Origin: Opitutaceae bacterium
GTDB taxonomy: Bacteria > Verrucomicrobiota > Verrucomicrobiia > Opitutales > Opitutaceae
Reading direction: 5' to 3'
DNA: 64,000 bases
Assembly: GCA_028280945.1 (NCBI GenBank)
Contig: JANQKV010000031.1
Span: forward strand, 62,001 to 126,000
Below the pieces are notes generated by a model. It ran no database searches, had not been told where the DNA came from, and saw nothing but the letters and a program-made list of their open reading frames with translations. Below are positions 28,009 through 36,838 of the stretch, piece after piece. The translations under genes were made by a program, and so were the position numbers. The number at the start of each line of letters is the position of its first letter. The first letter of the stretch is position 1.

Positions 28009-29514
28009 ATGGATCAACGCCCCAACATCCTGGTTTTTGTGACGGACCAGCAGCGCGCTGACACCATTGGTGCATTGGGTAACGACCGCATTCGCACACC
28101 TGTGCTCGACCAAATGACCCGGGAAGGCACGGCGTTCACCCGGGCCTACACGCCGTCCCCGGTGTGCGTGCCGGCTCGATGCTCGATGGCGACCGGACGC
28201 TACCCCGCCACCAATCAATGTTGGGACAACATGCCCATGCCCGATGCCCCCAGCTACATGGAGCGACTGCGCGACGCCGGCTACCAAACCCACGGCGTGG
28301 GCAAAATGCACTTCGAGCCGGATCACCAAAAGATGTGGGGTTACCAAACGCGCGACATCTCCGAAGAGGGCAAACCGGGTGACTTCATCGATCACCTCCA
28401 CGCCTCGGGCTACGAACACGTCCTCGCCCCGCACGGTCTGCGCGGCGAGTATTACTACACCCCGCAGCCGTCGCAATTGCCCGCCCACCTGCACGAAACC
28501 CATTGGCTCGCCGACCGGTCCATTGATTTTCTCCGGCAACGCGATCGATCGCGCCCCTTTCTTCTCGACTGCCACTTTATCAAACCGCATCCGCCCTTCG
28601 AAAACCCCATGCCGTGGAGTTTCCTGTATCGATGCGATGAGATGCCTGTCCCCTATTGGCCCGACGACGATGCCGCCGCCTACCTGACCCGCGTCAACCA
28701 CCTTCAGAATCGCTACAAATACAAGGACCGCGGACAGCACGACGACTTGGCGTGGCGGACGCTCAAGGCCGCCTACTATGGCGCCATTTCGTTTATCGAC
28801 CAACAGGTGGGCCGGGTGCTGGAGGCGCTGGGCGATGACCTCGACAACACCCTCGTCGTCTTCACTTCCGACCATGGCGAAATGCTGGGCGACTACGGAT
28901 GCGCCGGGAAACGCTGCATGCTCGAAGCCTCGGTGCGCATTCCCCTCCTTGCGCGACTTCCCGAAACATTCGCCTGTAACCACCAAACCACTACCGCAGT
29001 CAGCCTGGTGGACCTCTTCCCCACCTTTCTGGATCTGGCCGGAATCAAACCGTCAGAGGACGACAACCTGCCGGGATCGAGCCTGCGCATCCTGGTCGAA
29101 AGCGACGATTCGGATCGCGTGGTGTTTTCCCAATTTCAAGCCAAGTGGATGGGCCATTACCTGGCCACAAACGGCCGCGAGAAGTTTGTGCATTCCGCTG
29201 CCGACCGGCGTAGCTGGAACTTCGAGATTGGTGACGAAATAAAGGAGACTCCGGTGCAATCGATTTCGACCAGCGAACTGGAGTCAGCCGCCCTGGCGGA
29301 GTTTGCCCTCCATCCCGCGACCGAGGCCGTCGTCGAAGGCACCTGGCAGGCGCACGATGTTCCCCCGTGGCCGGATGATCCCGACTATGGCCTGTTGCGG
29401 CAGGACCCCGAGGGATTGCAGCAGATGCTGGAGGACATCCGTCCCTATTTTTCCGGACAACTACCCTCCGAAGCCGAGGGCTACCAGGCGGTCCAGGATC
29501 ACATGCCAGACTAA
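28009..29514 (+). CDS. Sulfatase, cytoplasmic
   Basis: A 501-aa sulfatase. The active-site elements are FVTDQQRADT, CVPAR with Cys53 as the formylglycine precursor, VGKMHFEPDH, and VVFTSDHGEMLGDYG. The motif carries Ala in CxPxR, which is allowed. There is no signal peptide (MDQRPNILVF), so it should be cytoplasmic. It starts 17 bp after the palindromic operator and ends close to the convergent lacI gene (stops at 29514 and 29527). It is likely to desulfate an imported oligosaccharide; regiospecificity is unknown. Confidence 0.9.
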   Translation: MDQRPNILVFVTDQQRADTIGALGNDRIRTPVLDQMTREGTAFTRAYTPSPVCVPARCSMATGRYPATNQCWDNMPMPDAPSYMERLRDAGYQTHGVGKMHFEPDHQKMWGYQTRDISEEGKPGDFIDHLHASGYEHVLAPHGLRGEYYYTPQPSQLPAHLHETHWLADRSIDFLRQRDRSRPFLLDCHFIKPHPPFENPMPWSFLYRCDEMPVPYWPDDDAAAYLTRVNHLQNRYKYKDRGQHDDLAWRTLKAAYYGAISFIDQQVGRVLEALGDDLDNTLVVFTSDHGEMLGDYGCAGKRCMLEASVRIPLLARLPETFACNHQTTTAVSLVDLFPTFLDLAGIKPSEDDNLPGSSLRILVESDDSDRVVFSQFQAKWMGHYLATNGREKFVHSAADRRSWNFEIGDEIKETPVQSISTSELESAALAEFALHPATEAVVEGTWQAHDVPPWPDDPDYGLLRQDPEGLQQMLEDIRPYFSGQLPSEAEGYQAVQDHMPD

Positions 29515-29526
29515 ACGGACTCCCGT

Positions 29527-30534
29527 CTAGGCGGACTCACGAATGATGAGGTCGGGTTCGAAGTAGAGGCGCCGCGGATTCGTCAGATCCCGCTCCGTGA
29601 TTCGCTCCACCAGAAGGTTGATCGACTCCCGGGCGATCCGCGCCTTGGGCTGCCGCAAGGTGGTCAGGCTGGGGCTGGTGAGTCGGGCCCAAGGTGTGTC
29701 GTTGAACCCTGTCACTGCCACGTCCTTGGGCACATGGAGATCGAGTTCATGGGCGGCCTTCACGGCGCCCATCGCAATTTGGTCCGTGGCACAAACAATC
29801 GCCGTCGGACGATCCGACCGGCGCAAAACTTTGAGCCCTTGGTCGAGACCCTCCTCGAACTCGGCCGAGCCTTCACACAGCCAGTTCTCCCTGACCTCGA
29901 GCTTGGCCTTGGCCATCGCCTTGCGAAAGCCTTCGAGTCGCTCGCGGTTCCCCAGTGCCGTTAGGGGACCCGAAATGAACGCGATCTTTTCGTGGCCCGT
30001 CTTGACCAGATAGTGGGTCACTTTCTGCACCGCCTCGACGTTCTTGATGACGATTTCATCCGCCTGCAGCTTGCCGAGATTCGTCCCCCCGATGATGACC
30101 GGTTGACCGCGGGCGATGAAGCGTTCCAGGATTTCGAGGGAATCGCGATCGTCCCACTCACTCATGTTGAAGAGCAATCCCTCGACTTGATTGGCCTCCA
30201 TCATCCGCAAGGCGCGCACCACCTCTTCGTGCCCCCCTGAAACACTGGACAACAAGATTTGGTATCCCTTCTGCAGGGCAATGTCATGAATCGCCTGGAA
30301 GAACCAAGGATAGTAGGGATTCGTGACACTAGGGATGATCAGTCCCAGCAATCCTGACTTTCCGGATCGAAGATTGGCCGCCTGCTGATTGCGCACATAT
30401 CCCAGTTTTTTGGCGGCCGCCAAAACCCGTTCCTTGTTGTGCGGACGGGAACTGGCGCCAGCCAGGATTCGCGCTGCTGTCTTGGGCGAAACCTGGGCTT
30501 CTTTCGCTACTTCGTAGATTGTCGCCATGGCCAT
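29527..30534 (-). CDS. LacI-family transcriptional regulator
   Basis: A 335-aa repressor with an N-terminal helix-turn-helix and hinge (TIYEVAKEAQVSPKTAARIL, then KLGYVRNQQAANLRSGKSG). The periplasmic-binding-protein-like sensor domain follows (LLGLIIPSVTNPYYPWFFQ, TAIVCATDQIAMGAVKAA, VAVTGFNDTPWARLTSPSLT). Recognition-helix residues are PKTAA rather than the usual xxTVS, so an unusual operator is plausible. It is the only regulator in the region. A palindrome of LacI type occurs between it and the divergent gene and at most other promoters of the locus. Autoregulation and local control are inferred; the effector is probably a sugar released from the target glycan. Confidence 0.93.
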   Translation of the reverse strand: MAMATIYEVAKEAQVSPKTAARILAGASSRPHNKERVLAAAKKLGYVRNQQAANLRSGKSGLLGLIIPSVTNPYYPWFFQAIHDIALQKGYQILLSSVSGGHEEVVRALRMMEANQVEGLLFNMSEWDDRDSLEILERFIARGQPVIIGGTNLGKLQADEIVIKNVEAVQKVTHYLVKTGHEKIAFISGPLTALGNRERLEGFRKAMAKAKLEVRENWLCEGSAEFEEGLDQGLKVLRRSDRPTAIVCATDQIAMGAVKAAHELDLHVPKDVAVTGFNDTPWARLTSPSLTTLRQPKARIARESINLLVERITERDLTNPRRLYFEPDLIIRESA

Positions 30535-30656
30535 GGGGGAGTCAGAGATAGGGGAAGGAGGAGCGGGGAAAAGGAGAAATTCGGCGTTAAAAGACCGAAC
30601 ACAGGCCTGAGTGGAACCGATGGGACGGGAATTGGCAAAACCAAGTTACCAATAAT

Positions 30657-30670
30657 TGACATCGTTGTCA
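30657..30670. promoter_or_regulatory. Putative LacI operator, site 3 (lacI / ADPRG divergent region)
   Basis: TGACATCGTTGTCA, one central change from TGACATCGATGTCA and symmetric in its outer arms. It lies 122 bp upstream of the lacI start and 30 bp upstream of the ADP-ribosylglycohydrolase-family start, consistent with autoregulation. Confidence 0.75.
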
Positions 30671-30700
30671 TTTTACGTTCTTTTTCTTGGAAATCTCGAG

Positions 30701-32407
30701 ATGTCCACCCCGAATAATAGTCTGCAACTCCCTTATAATTCTTATTTTGCCACAGTGAAGGATCTGTGGTCCGGAAAATTCATCGGGGGAACTTTTGGAG
30801 CGAATTACGAGGGATTCAAATACCGTCTCAACATCGATGTGCGCAATCTGCTCCCCCTCAAACTGGTAGAGAATGACGACACCGATCTCCAATTGCTCTG
30901 GCTGCATGCTTTGGAGGAACACGGCATTGATCTGACCTCCGAACAAATGGTTCAGGAGTGGCGGGAGCATGTGCACGCCCCTTGGTCGGAATATGGCGTA
31001 GCCATCGCCAACTGGGAACGCGGCATCACTCCGCCCGCCTCCGGGCACGTTGATAATTGGTTTTTTGGCAATGCCATGGGCTGCCCCATCCGTTCGGAAA
31101 TCTGGGCCATGATTTGCCCGGGACTACCGGAATACGCTGCCCGCTACGCTCGTCGCGACGCGGTTCTCGATCACCACGAAGACTCCGTTGAAGCCGAGAT
31201 ATTTTTGGCCGCTCTCCAATCCGCGATATTCGTGGAAAAGGACATTGAGCGACTGATCGACATCGGCCTCGAGTTTGTCGATCCCGACAGTCGATTTGCG
31301 CGACTGGTGAGCCAGGTGCTCAAGTGGTCGCGGGAACACGACTGGGAAACCGTCCACACGCTTATCCTGCGGGACTATGGTCACCCGGATTTCACCAACT
31401 CACCCCAAAACATGGCCTCCACCATCTTGGCGCTATTGCACGGCAAAGGTGATTTCATTCGGACGATCAACATCGCCATCAACTGCGGTTACGACACCGA
31501 CTGCACCGCGGCGACCGCCGGAGCCATCGTCAATGCGATTCATGGTTCGGCAAATCTACCCGACTCCATTCGCGGAGGACTTCAGGATACCTTCAAAGTG
31601 AGCAGTTGGATGCGGGGGTTCCCCGGCTCCGGCTCACTGGAAACGATCTCTCAACAGACCTGCCGGCTGGGCCTTCAGGTGGTGAGGCAGGCCCAACAAC
31701 AAGGCGACACTGACCTTGAAATAAGTGATCCCATCGACGTCGCCCCCTCTCCCCTGCCGGTTGAACCCCAGGAGGTCGCGCCCCTCAACCCAGTCGCCAA
31801 TCCCTTTCCCCGCTGGAACATCTTCGGTCCCTTTTTCCGGGATCTGGTGGAATCGTCCGGCCAACGCTCTGACTTTCCCGACCACGGAAATCCCAACCTC
31901 CCCTCGTGTCACTACATGACGCACAATCATTCGGGCTACGATCGCAACGCGATTGATCCGAGAGAGTTGTCCTCGGGGGGAAAGGCTCCGGCATTTCCCG
32001 CGCTCACCCGGGTGTTTGAGGCCGAGGACTCCCGCCTATTGATCAACGAGGAAAATCCCGCCGGCCCCGGCACCTACTTTGCCCACGCGGCCTTCGATTC
32101 CCCCGCAGCCGACCGCAATTGGCTCATGGCCGGCAGCAACGGTCCGGTGGAAATCTGGCTCAACGGCGAGAGGATCATCGCCAGTGACACCTACCAACCT
32201 CTCGCCCCCACCACCTTTGACCCGCAGGTCACCCTGCGAGAGGGACGCAATCACCTGGTTTTGAAATTGGAAAAAACATCACAACCCGTCGCGGCGTTCA
32301 TCCAATTCAAACGCCACTCCGGCCAGCATTGGCATCAGTGCTTCATCAACACGTCCCTCAACTGGGTCGCCCAGACGAAGCTCGAACCGGCGGTCGCCGG
32401 AGGCTAG
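30701..32407 (+). CDS. ADP-ribosylglycohydrolase family protein with C-terminal extension
   Basis: A 568-aa protein. About residues 10-340 form the all-alpha, binuclear-metal ADP-ribosylglycohydrolase (DraG/ARH) fold: FIGGTFGANYEGF, NDDTDLQLLW and the late CGYDTDCTAATAGAI carry the metal-binding Asp/Thr residues. About residues 370-568 look like a beta-rich carbohydrate-binding or jelly-roll region (WLMAGSNGPVEIWLNGERI). Classical members remove ADP-ribose from proteins. The added domain, the LacI operator and the following GH38 and sulfatase genes argue for a glycosidase role here (inference). The ATG at 30701 is chosen over a TTG at 30656, which lies at the operator. Confidence 0.82.
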   Translation: MSTPNNSLQLPYNSYFATVKDLWSGKFIGGTFGANYEGFKYRLNIDVRNLLPLKLVENDDTDLQLLWLHALEEHGIDLTSEQMVQEWREHVHAPWSEYGVAIANWERGITPPASGHVDNWFFGNAMGCPIRSEIWAMICPGLPEYAARYARRDAVLDHHEDSVEAEIFLAALQSAIFVEKDIERLIDIGLEFVDPDSRFARLVSQVLKWSREHDWETVHTLILRDYGHPDFTNSPQNMASTILALLHGKGDFIRTINIAINCGYDTDCTAATAGAIVNAIHGSANLPDSIRGGLQDTFKVSSWMRGFPGSGSLETISQQTCRLGLQVVRQAQQQGDTDLEISDPIDVAPSPLPVEPQEVAPLNPVANPFPRWNIFGPFFRDLVESSGQRSDFPDHGNPNLPSCHYMTHNHSGYDRNAIDPRELSSGGKAPAFPALTRVFEAEDSRLLINEENPAGPGTYFAHAAFDSPAADRNWLMAGSNGPVEIWLNGERIIASDTYQPLAPTTFDPQVTLREGRNHLVLKLEKTSQPVAAFIQFKRHSGQHWHQCFINTSLNWVAQTKLEPAVAGG

Positions 32408-32425
32408 ACTTCAGCGACCCCCGCC

Positions 32426-35422
32426 ATGCACCCCCGCCACCACCAACTCAAATTCGCCGCCCGGCGGGCCCTCACCGCCCAAGCTCGCCTCCAACGCGGC
32501 ATCTGGCAGATCGCCGAGTCGGCTCGTATCGAGATTATCAATACCGATGGCTCGCGAGCTCCCGTCGAACTACCGCATTTCTGGGGCAAACTCTACACGC
32601 CGCAAAACTTTGCCATCGCCCCGCCCGCCTCCGCCGAATCCGGCCCGCTCTGGCTGCGTTGGCGCGACCAAGCCGAGGGCACGCTCTACGTCGATGGGCG
32701 CCCCTTCTTCGGTTTCGATCCCGCTCACCGCGAGTGCCGGTTGCCCGAAGAGTTTTCCCAACTCGAGATGCGGTCCCACTGTGTGCAGTCCGCCATCTGG
32801 CATCCCGACGCCACTGGGCTGGACCCGCAGGGTAGCCGTCTCGATGGCGCCGAGTTCCTCCGCCGCTCCGATCTGCACTGGAAACTCTACCATGACCTCG
32901 CGGTCCTCAACGAACTGCTGAAAACGGCGGCCCTGCGCGACAACCCCGAAAATCATCTTTGGTTCCAGGAAAAGGGCGTGATGCCCGACACCCATCACAC
33001 CTCGCCCCTCGTGCGTCGCCTGCTGCGCGATGTCGACGATGCCTGCGACCTGCTTGATCGCGGTGATCTGGCCGCACTTTCCGCTCACCTGGACCAGGTG
33101 CTGACGGCACTGACGTCGGAGCCCTGGAATCTCGACGCCACGGTCACGGGCCATTCTCACATCGACCTCGTCTGGATGTGGCCGGAGTCCATTGGCGAAA
33201 CCAAGGCCGTCCACACGTTCAGCAACGTGGACTACCTGATGGAGCGTTATCCGGAGTTCCGTTTTGGCTATTCCCAGCCCGCCAGTTATGAGGCGGTGCA
33301 ACGTCGCGATCTCGGGCTCTTCAACCGAGTCAACGACCGGATCAAGGAAGGCCGCTGGGAAGCGCTGGGCGCCCTCTATGTCGAATCCGACACGCTGACT
33401 CCCTGCGGTGAAGCCCTGGCCCGGAGCTTTGAACTGGGCCAAGCCGGGTTCCGCAAATTGAACGGCGAACCGAGTGACATCCTCTGGCTGCCTGACGTCT
33501 TCGGTTACTGCGGATCCCTGCCCCAACTCATGGCCCACTACGGCGTGAAGTATTTCTTCACCAACAAGCTCACCTGGAACGACACGGCCACGTTCCCCCA
33601 CACCAGCTTCCGCTGGATCGGCAACGACGGCTCCGAGATCGTCACCCACATCCATCCCGAAACGGTTCAGTTCTACAACGGTTGTGCCACCGTCGGGGAG
33701 ATTGATCGGGCCCACCACAAGCATCTCGAGGCCGACACGCATCGCGAAATGCTGATCCCCACCGGATTCGGCGACGGCGGCGGCGGTCCCACCGAGGAGA
33801 TGTGTGAACGGATCCGGCGGTTCCGCAGCTTCGCCAATTTGCCGCGCTGCGAATGGAGCACCATCCAGGGTTTCTACGAACGCCTCGGTGCAATTCGCGA
33901 CCAATTACCGGAGCAATTCGGTGAGATGCTCATCCAGTTTCACCGCGGCACCTTCTCCAGCCAGAGCAGTTTCAAAAGCCGCTACCGGAACCTCGAACTT
34001 GCCCTGCAGCGCGCCGAGTTCAGTGCGGTCGCGACCGGCAAAGGTCCCGTCGATGCCCAATGGTGGAAGCGTTTGGTGTTCTCGCAGTTTCACGACATCC
34101 TGCCGGGCAGTTCGGTGCATCCCGCCTACGTCGAACTCAACCGGGAGTTCTCCGAGATCATCGCGGCCGTGGAGGCCACCACCGCCGAGAACCTGGCGGG
34201 AGACGTCCCGGTCCATCTGCTCAACCCCACCCCGTTCGAGCAGTCAGTCTGGCAGGGGGAACATGTCCTTACGCTGCCGGCATTCGGCAGTCAGCCCGTC
34301 AGTGAGGCCGCCCCTGCCGCGAGCCCCGCAGTTGAAGTCGACCCCACCCGCCTGACCACGAGGAACTACGAGGCGACCTTCAACCAGCAGGGCGAAATCA
34401 CTTCTCTGCGATTCGGCGACCAGGACGTCGCGATCGACGGTCCGCTGAATCAAATCGTGCTCCATCCCAACATCCCGCATTCCTTCAACGCGTGGGAGAC
34501 CGATCGTCAGGCCATGAGCCTCGGCATTCGCCAGGAGCAGCCCGCCAAAGTCGACATTACACGCCACCACAATGGCCTGGCGAAGATCAACTTCTCCCGC
34601 GCCATCGGCGAAAACAGCCGGCTCACGGTCACCTACCAGGCCGACGCCCTGTCTTCGTATCTAAAAATCAAATACGATTTCGATTGGCACGAGACCACGA
34701 CGATGGCGAAGGCCGTCATGCCCACGGCCTATCACGGAGAATCGACCCGTTTTGGCTCGCCGCTCGGCAGCGCCCTGCGGCGACAGAATCCGCGATTCTC
34801 GGTGGATGAGGCTTTTTGGGAGATGCCGGCGTCACGCTGGGCCTTGGTCTCGGATGACGGCGAAACCGAGGGCCTGACGGTGGTGACCGAAAACAAATAC
34901 GCCTTCAGCAACCGCCATGGCGCTCTTGGGGTCACCCTATTGACCAGTCCCATCGTCACCGGGGAAGGCCCCGGCTACGCCAAGGCGTTTCCGCATTCGC
35001 TGCGGGAGGACATTCCTGACTCCGACTTCGCCGACCAGGGCAAACACACCTTCAGCCTGATCCTGGCGCCGTGGCGCGCGGGCCAGACTGCCCCCGATCT
35101 GCATCCGGCCGCGCTGGCGGATTATGCCTTCCTGCCCCCGCTCACTGCTTCGCGGGATGATGTTTCGTTGCCCGTGCACGGTTTGACCGGCTGCACCTCC
35201 GCTCACATCTTTTGGGTGCAACCAGTAGAAGACGAAACGTTCATCGTGAAGACCATCGAGTCCATGGGGCATCGCGGCGAGGCTACCCTCCTGCTCGATG
35301 ACGGCTGGAGTGCCACGCCGGTGAATGGCCTGCAGCAGGTGGTGGGTGACCCCCTGGAGGCGGGCCGGATAACGATCTCACCCTATCGCCTGCAGTGCTT
35401 CCTGATAGCACGCAAATCGTAG
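32426..35422 (+). CDS. Alpha-mannosidase, glycoside hydrolase family 38
   Basis: A 998-aa retaining, Zn2+-dependent alpha-mannosidase. Catalytic-domain motifs are clear: GHSHIDLVWMWPES with the metal ligands His245 and Asp247, LWLPDVFGYCGSLPQLM with the nucleophile Asp357, and FSQFHDILPGSSVHPAY. C-terminal beta-sandwich domains follow from about residue 620. It has no signal peptide, so it is cytoplasmic, like the GH2 beta-mannosidase. It starts 18 bp after the ADP-ribosylglycohydrolase-family gene and ends 9 bp before a sulfatase gene, so the three form an operon under the operator at 30657. The length and motifs match bacterial GH38 enzymes. Confidence 0.95.
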   Translation: MHPRHHQLKFAARRALTAQARLQRGIWQIAESARIEIINTDGSRAPVELPHFWGKLYTPQNFAIAPPASAESGPLWLRWRDQAEGTLYVDGRPFFGFDPAHRECRLPEEFSQLEMRSHCVQSAIWHPDATGLDPQGSRLDGAEFLRRSDLHWKLYHDLAVLNELLKTAALRDNPENHLWFQEKGVMPDTHHTSPLVRRLLRDVDDACDLLDRGDLAALSAHLDQVLTALTSEPWNLDATVTGHSHIDLVWMWPESIGETKAVHTFSNVDYLMERYPEFRFGYSQPASYEAVQRRDLGLFNRVNDRIKEGRWEALGALYVESDTLTPCGEALARSFELGQAGFRKLNGEPSDILWLPDVFGYCGSLPQLMAHYGVKYFFTNKLTWNDTATFPHTSFRWIGNDGSEIVTHIHPETVQFYNGCATVGEIDRAHHKHLEADTHREMLIPTGFGDGGGGPTEEMCERIRRFRSFANLPRCEWSTIQGFYERLGAIRDQLPEQFGEMLIQFHRGTFSSQSSFKSRYRNLELALQRAEFSAVATGKGPVDAQWWKRLVFSQFHDILPGSSVHPAYVELNREFSEIIAAVEATTAENLAGDVPVHLLNPTPFEQSVWQGEHVLTLPAFGSQPVSEAAPAASPAVEVDPTRLTTRNYEATFNQQGEITSLRFGDQDVAIDGPLNQIVLHPNIPHSFNAWETDRQAMSLGIRQEQPAKVDITRHHNGLAKINFSRAIGENSRLTVTYQADALSSYLKIKYDFDWHETTTMAKAVMPTAYHGESTRFGSPLGSALRRQNPRFSVDEAFWEMPASRWALVSDDGETEGLTVVTENKYAFSNRHGALGVTLLTSPIVTGEGPGYAKAFPHSLREDIPDSDFADQGKHTFSLILAPWRAGQTAPDLHPAALADYAFLPPLTASRDDVSLPVHGLTGCTSAHIFWVQPVEDETFIVKTIESMGHRGEATLLLDDGWSATPVNGLQQVVGDPLEAGRITISPYRLQCFLIARKS

Positions 35423-35431
35423 GACTGACCC

Positions 35432-36838
35432 ATGGCCGAGCGCCCCAACATCGTGGTGTTCATGACCGACGACCATGCGGCATGGGCGGCCCGCTGTTAC
35501 GGTAACGGGGAACTCTCCACTCCCCACCTTGACCGCTTGGCCGCGGAAGGCACTCGCGCTACGCAGGCGTTCACGCCCAGTCCCGTTTGCTCCCCGGCGC
35601 GGGCATGTTTCTTCACCGGCCAGATCCCCTCACGGCATGGCATTCATGATTGGCTGAAGGAGAATCCGTCCCAACCCCAAGCCTGGCTGGACGGCGAACC
35701 CACGTTGGCCCAGCGACTGCAACAGGCGGGCTATCGCACCGGGCTGGTGGGCAAGTGGCATTGCGGCAACAGCCACCTGCCCCAACCCGGATTCGATTCC
35801 TGGTTTGGTTATGCCAATGGGCAATACCCGCACGTAGGTCCACAGCGCTTCATCGAAGATGGCCGACCCGTCGACTTCGAGGGTCATCAATCTCCCTACC
35901 TGACCGACCGCGCCATCACGTTTCTGGAAGCCGAGGATGATCGCCCGTTTTTCCTCTTTGTCGGCCTGGTCGATACGCACAGTCCGTTTCGGGGTCATCC
36001 TGAGAAACGTGTCGCACTTTATCGGAACGCCACGTTTGTTGACTTGCCCGACGAATCCTACTCCGGACCGGGATGGATCGGCTACGGCAACCCGGTCGAT
36101 CAAGCGCGGCGGCAGGAGTGGGCCGCCCAATACTACGCCGCGGTCTCCACCATCGATGAACAAGTGGGCCGGGTGCTGGCGACGTTGCGCAAGCAAGGAA
36201 CCATCGACGATACGCTCTTCATCTACACGTCCGACCACGGGCACCTGAACGGCCACCACGGCCTCTACACCAAGGGCAACGCCACGGTGCCGCAGAATTT
36301 CTATGAGGAATCCATCCGGGTTCCCCTCCTGCTGCGTCACCCTGCCACCGTTGCCGCCGGTCGCACCCTCGACCTTTCGGTCGATCATTGTGACCTGCAC
36401 GCCACCCTTTGTGACTACGCCGGTATCGGGGCCTCACCCGATCGACCGGGAAGGAGTTTCGGTGCGGCCCTGAATGGCAATCCGATCACGTGGCGGGAGT
36501 CCCAGGTCTGCGAATACGGCAACGCCCGCATGATCCGCACCGAGAACTGGAAACTGATCAAGCGCTACCCGCCGCACGATCAATCCTTCGGCGACGAGAT
36601 GTATGACCTGTCGGCCGCCCCCCGTGAAACCACCAACGTCATCGCCGAGCATCCCGAACAAGCCCGGGACCTGGAGGCTCGGCTCAACGCGTTCTTCGCC
36701 CGCTGGGAGCTCCCGGAAAAATCTGGTCTGCAACTGGCCGACCAACCGGCCTGCAACGGAACGGAACCGTGGACACTCGAACGCCCCAGTCACGCGCCGC
36801 CCGAGGGCAGCAATTGGACCATTCTCGACGACTATTGA
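35432..36838 (+). CDS. Sulfatase, cytoplasmic
   Basis: A 468-aa sulfatase with FMTDDHAAWA (metal), CSPAR with Cys53 as the formylglycine precursor, VGKWHCGN, and FIYTSDHGHLNGHHG. There is no signal peptide (MAERPNIVVF). It is the third gene of the ADP-ribosylglycohydrolase / GH38 operon, which suggests that it removes sulfate from mannose-containing oligosaccharides before or alongside GH38 (inference). The stop overlaps the convergent symporter stop by 7 bp. Confidence 0.9.
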   Translation: MAERPNIVVFMTDDHAAWAARCYGNGELSTPHLDRLAAEGTRATQAFTPSPVCSPARACFFTGQIPSRHGIHDWLKENPSQPQAWLDGEPTLAQRLQQAGYRTGLVGKWHCGNSHLPQPGFDSWFGYANGQYPHVGPQRFIEDGRPVDFEGHQSPYLTDRAITFLEAEDDRPFFLFVGLVDTHSPFRGHPEKRVALYRNATFVDLPDESYSGPGWIGYGNPVDQARRQEWAAQYYAAVSTIDEQVGRVLATLRKQGTIDDTLFIYTSDHGHLNGHHGLYTKGNATVPQNFYEESIRVPLLLRHPATVAAGRTLDLSVDHCDLHATLCDYAGIGASPDRPGRSFGAALNGNPITWRESQVCEYGNARMIRTENWKLIKRYPPHDQSFGDEMYDLSAAPRETTNVIAEHPEQARDLEARLNAFFARWELPEKSGLQLADQPACNGTEPWTLERPSHAPPEGSNWTILDDY

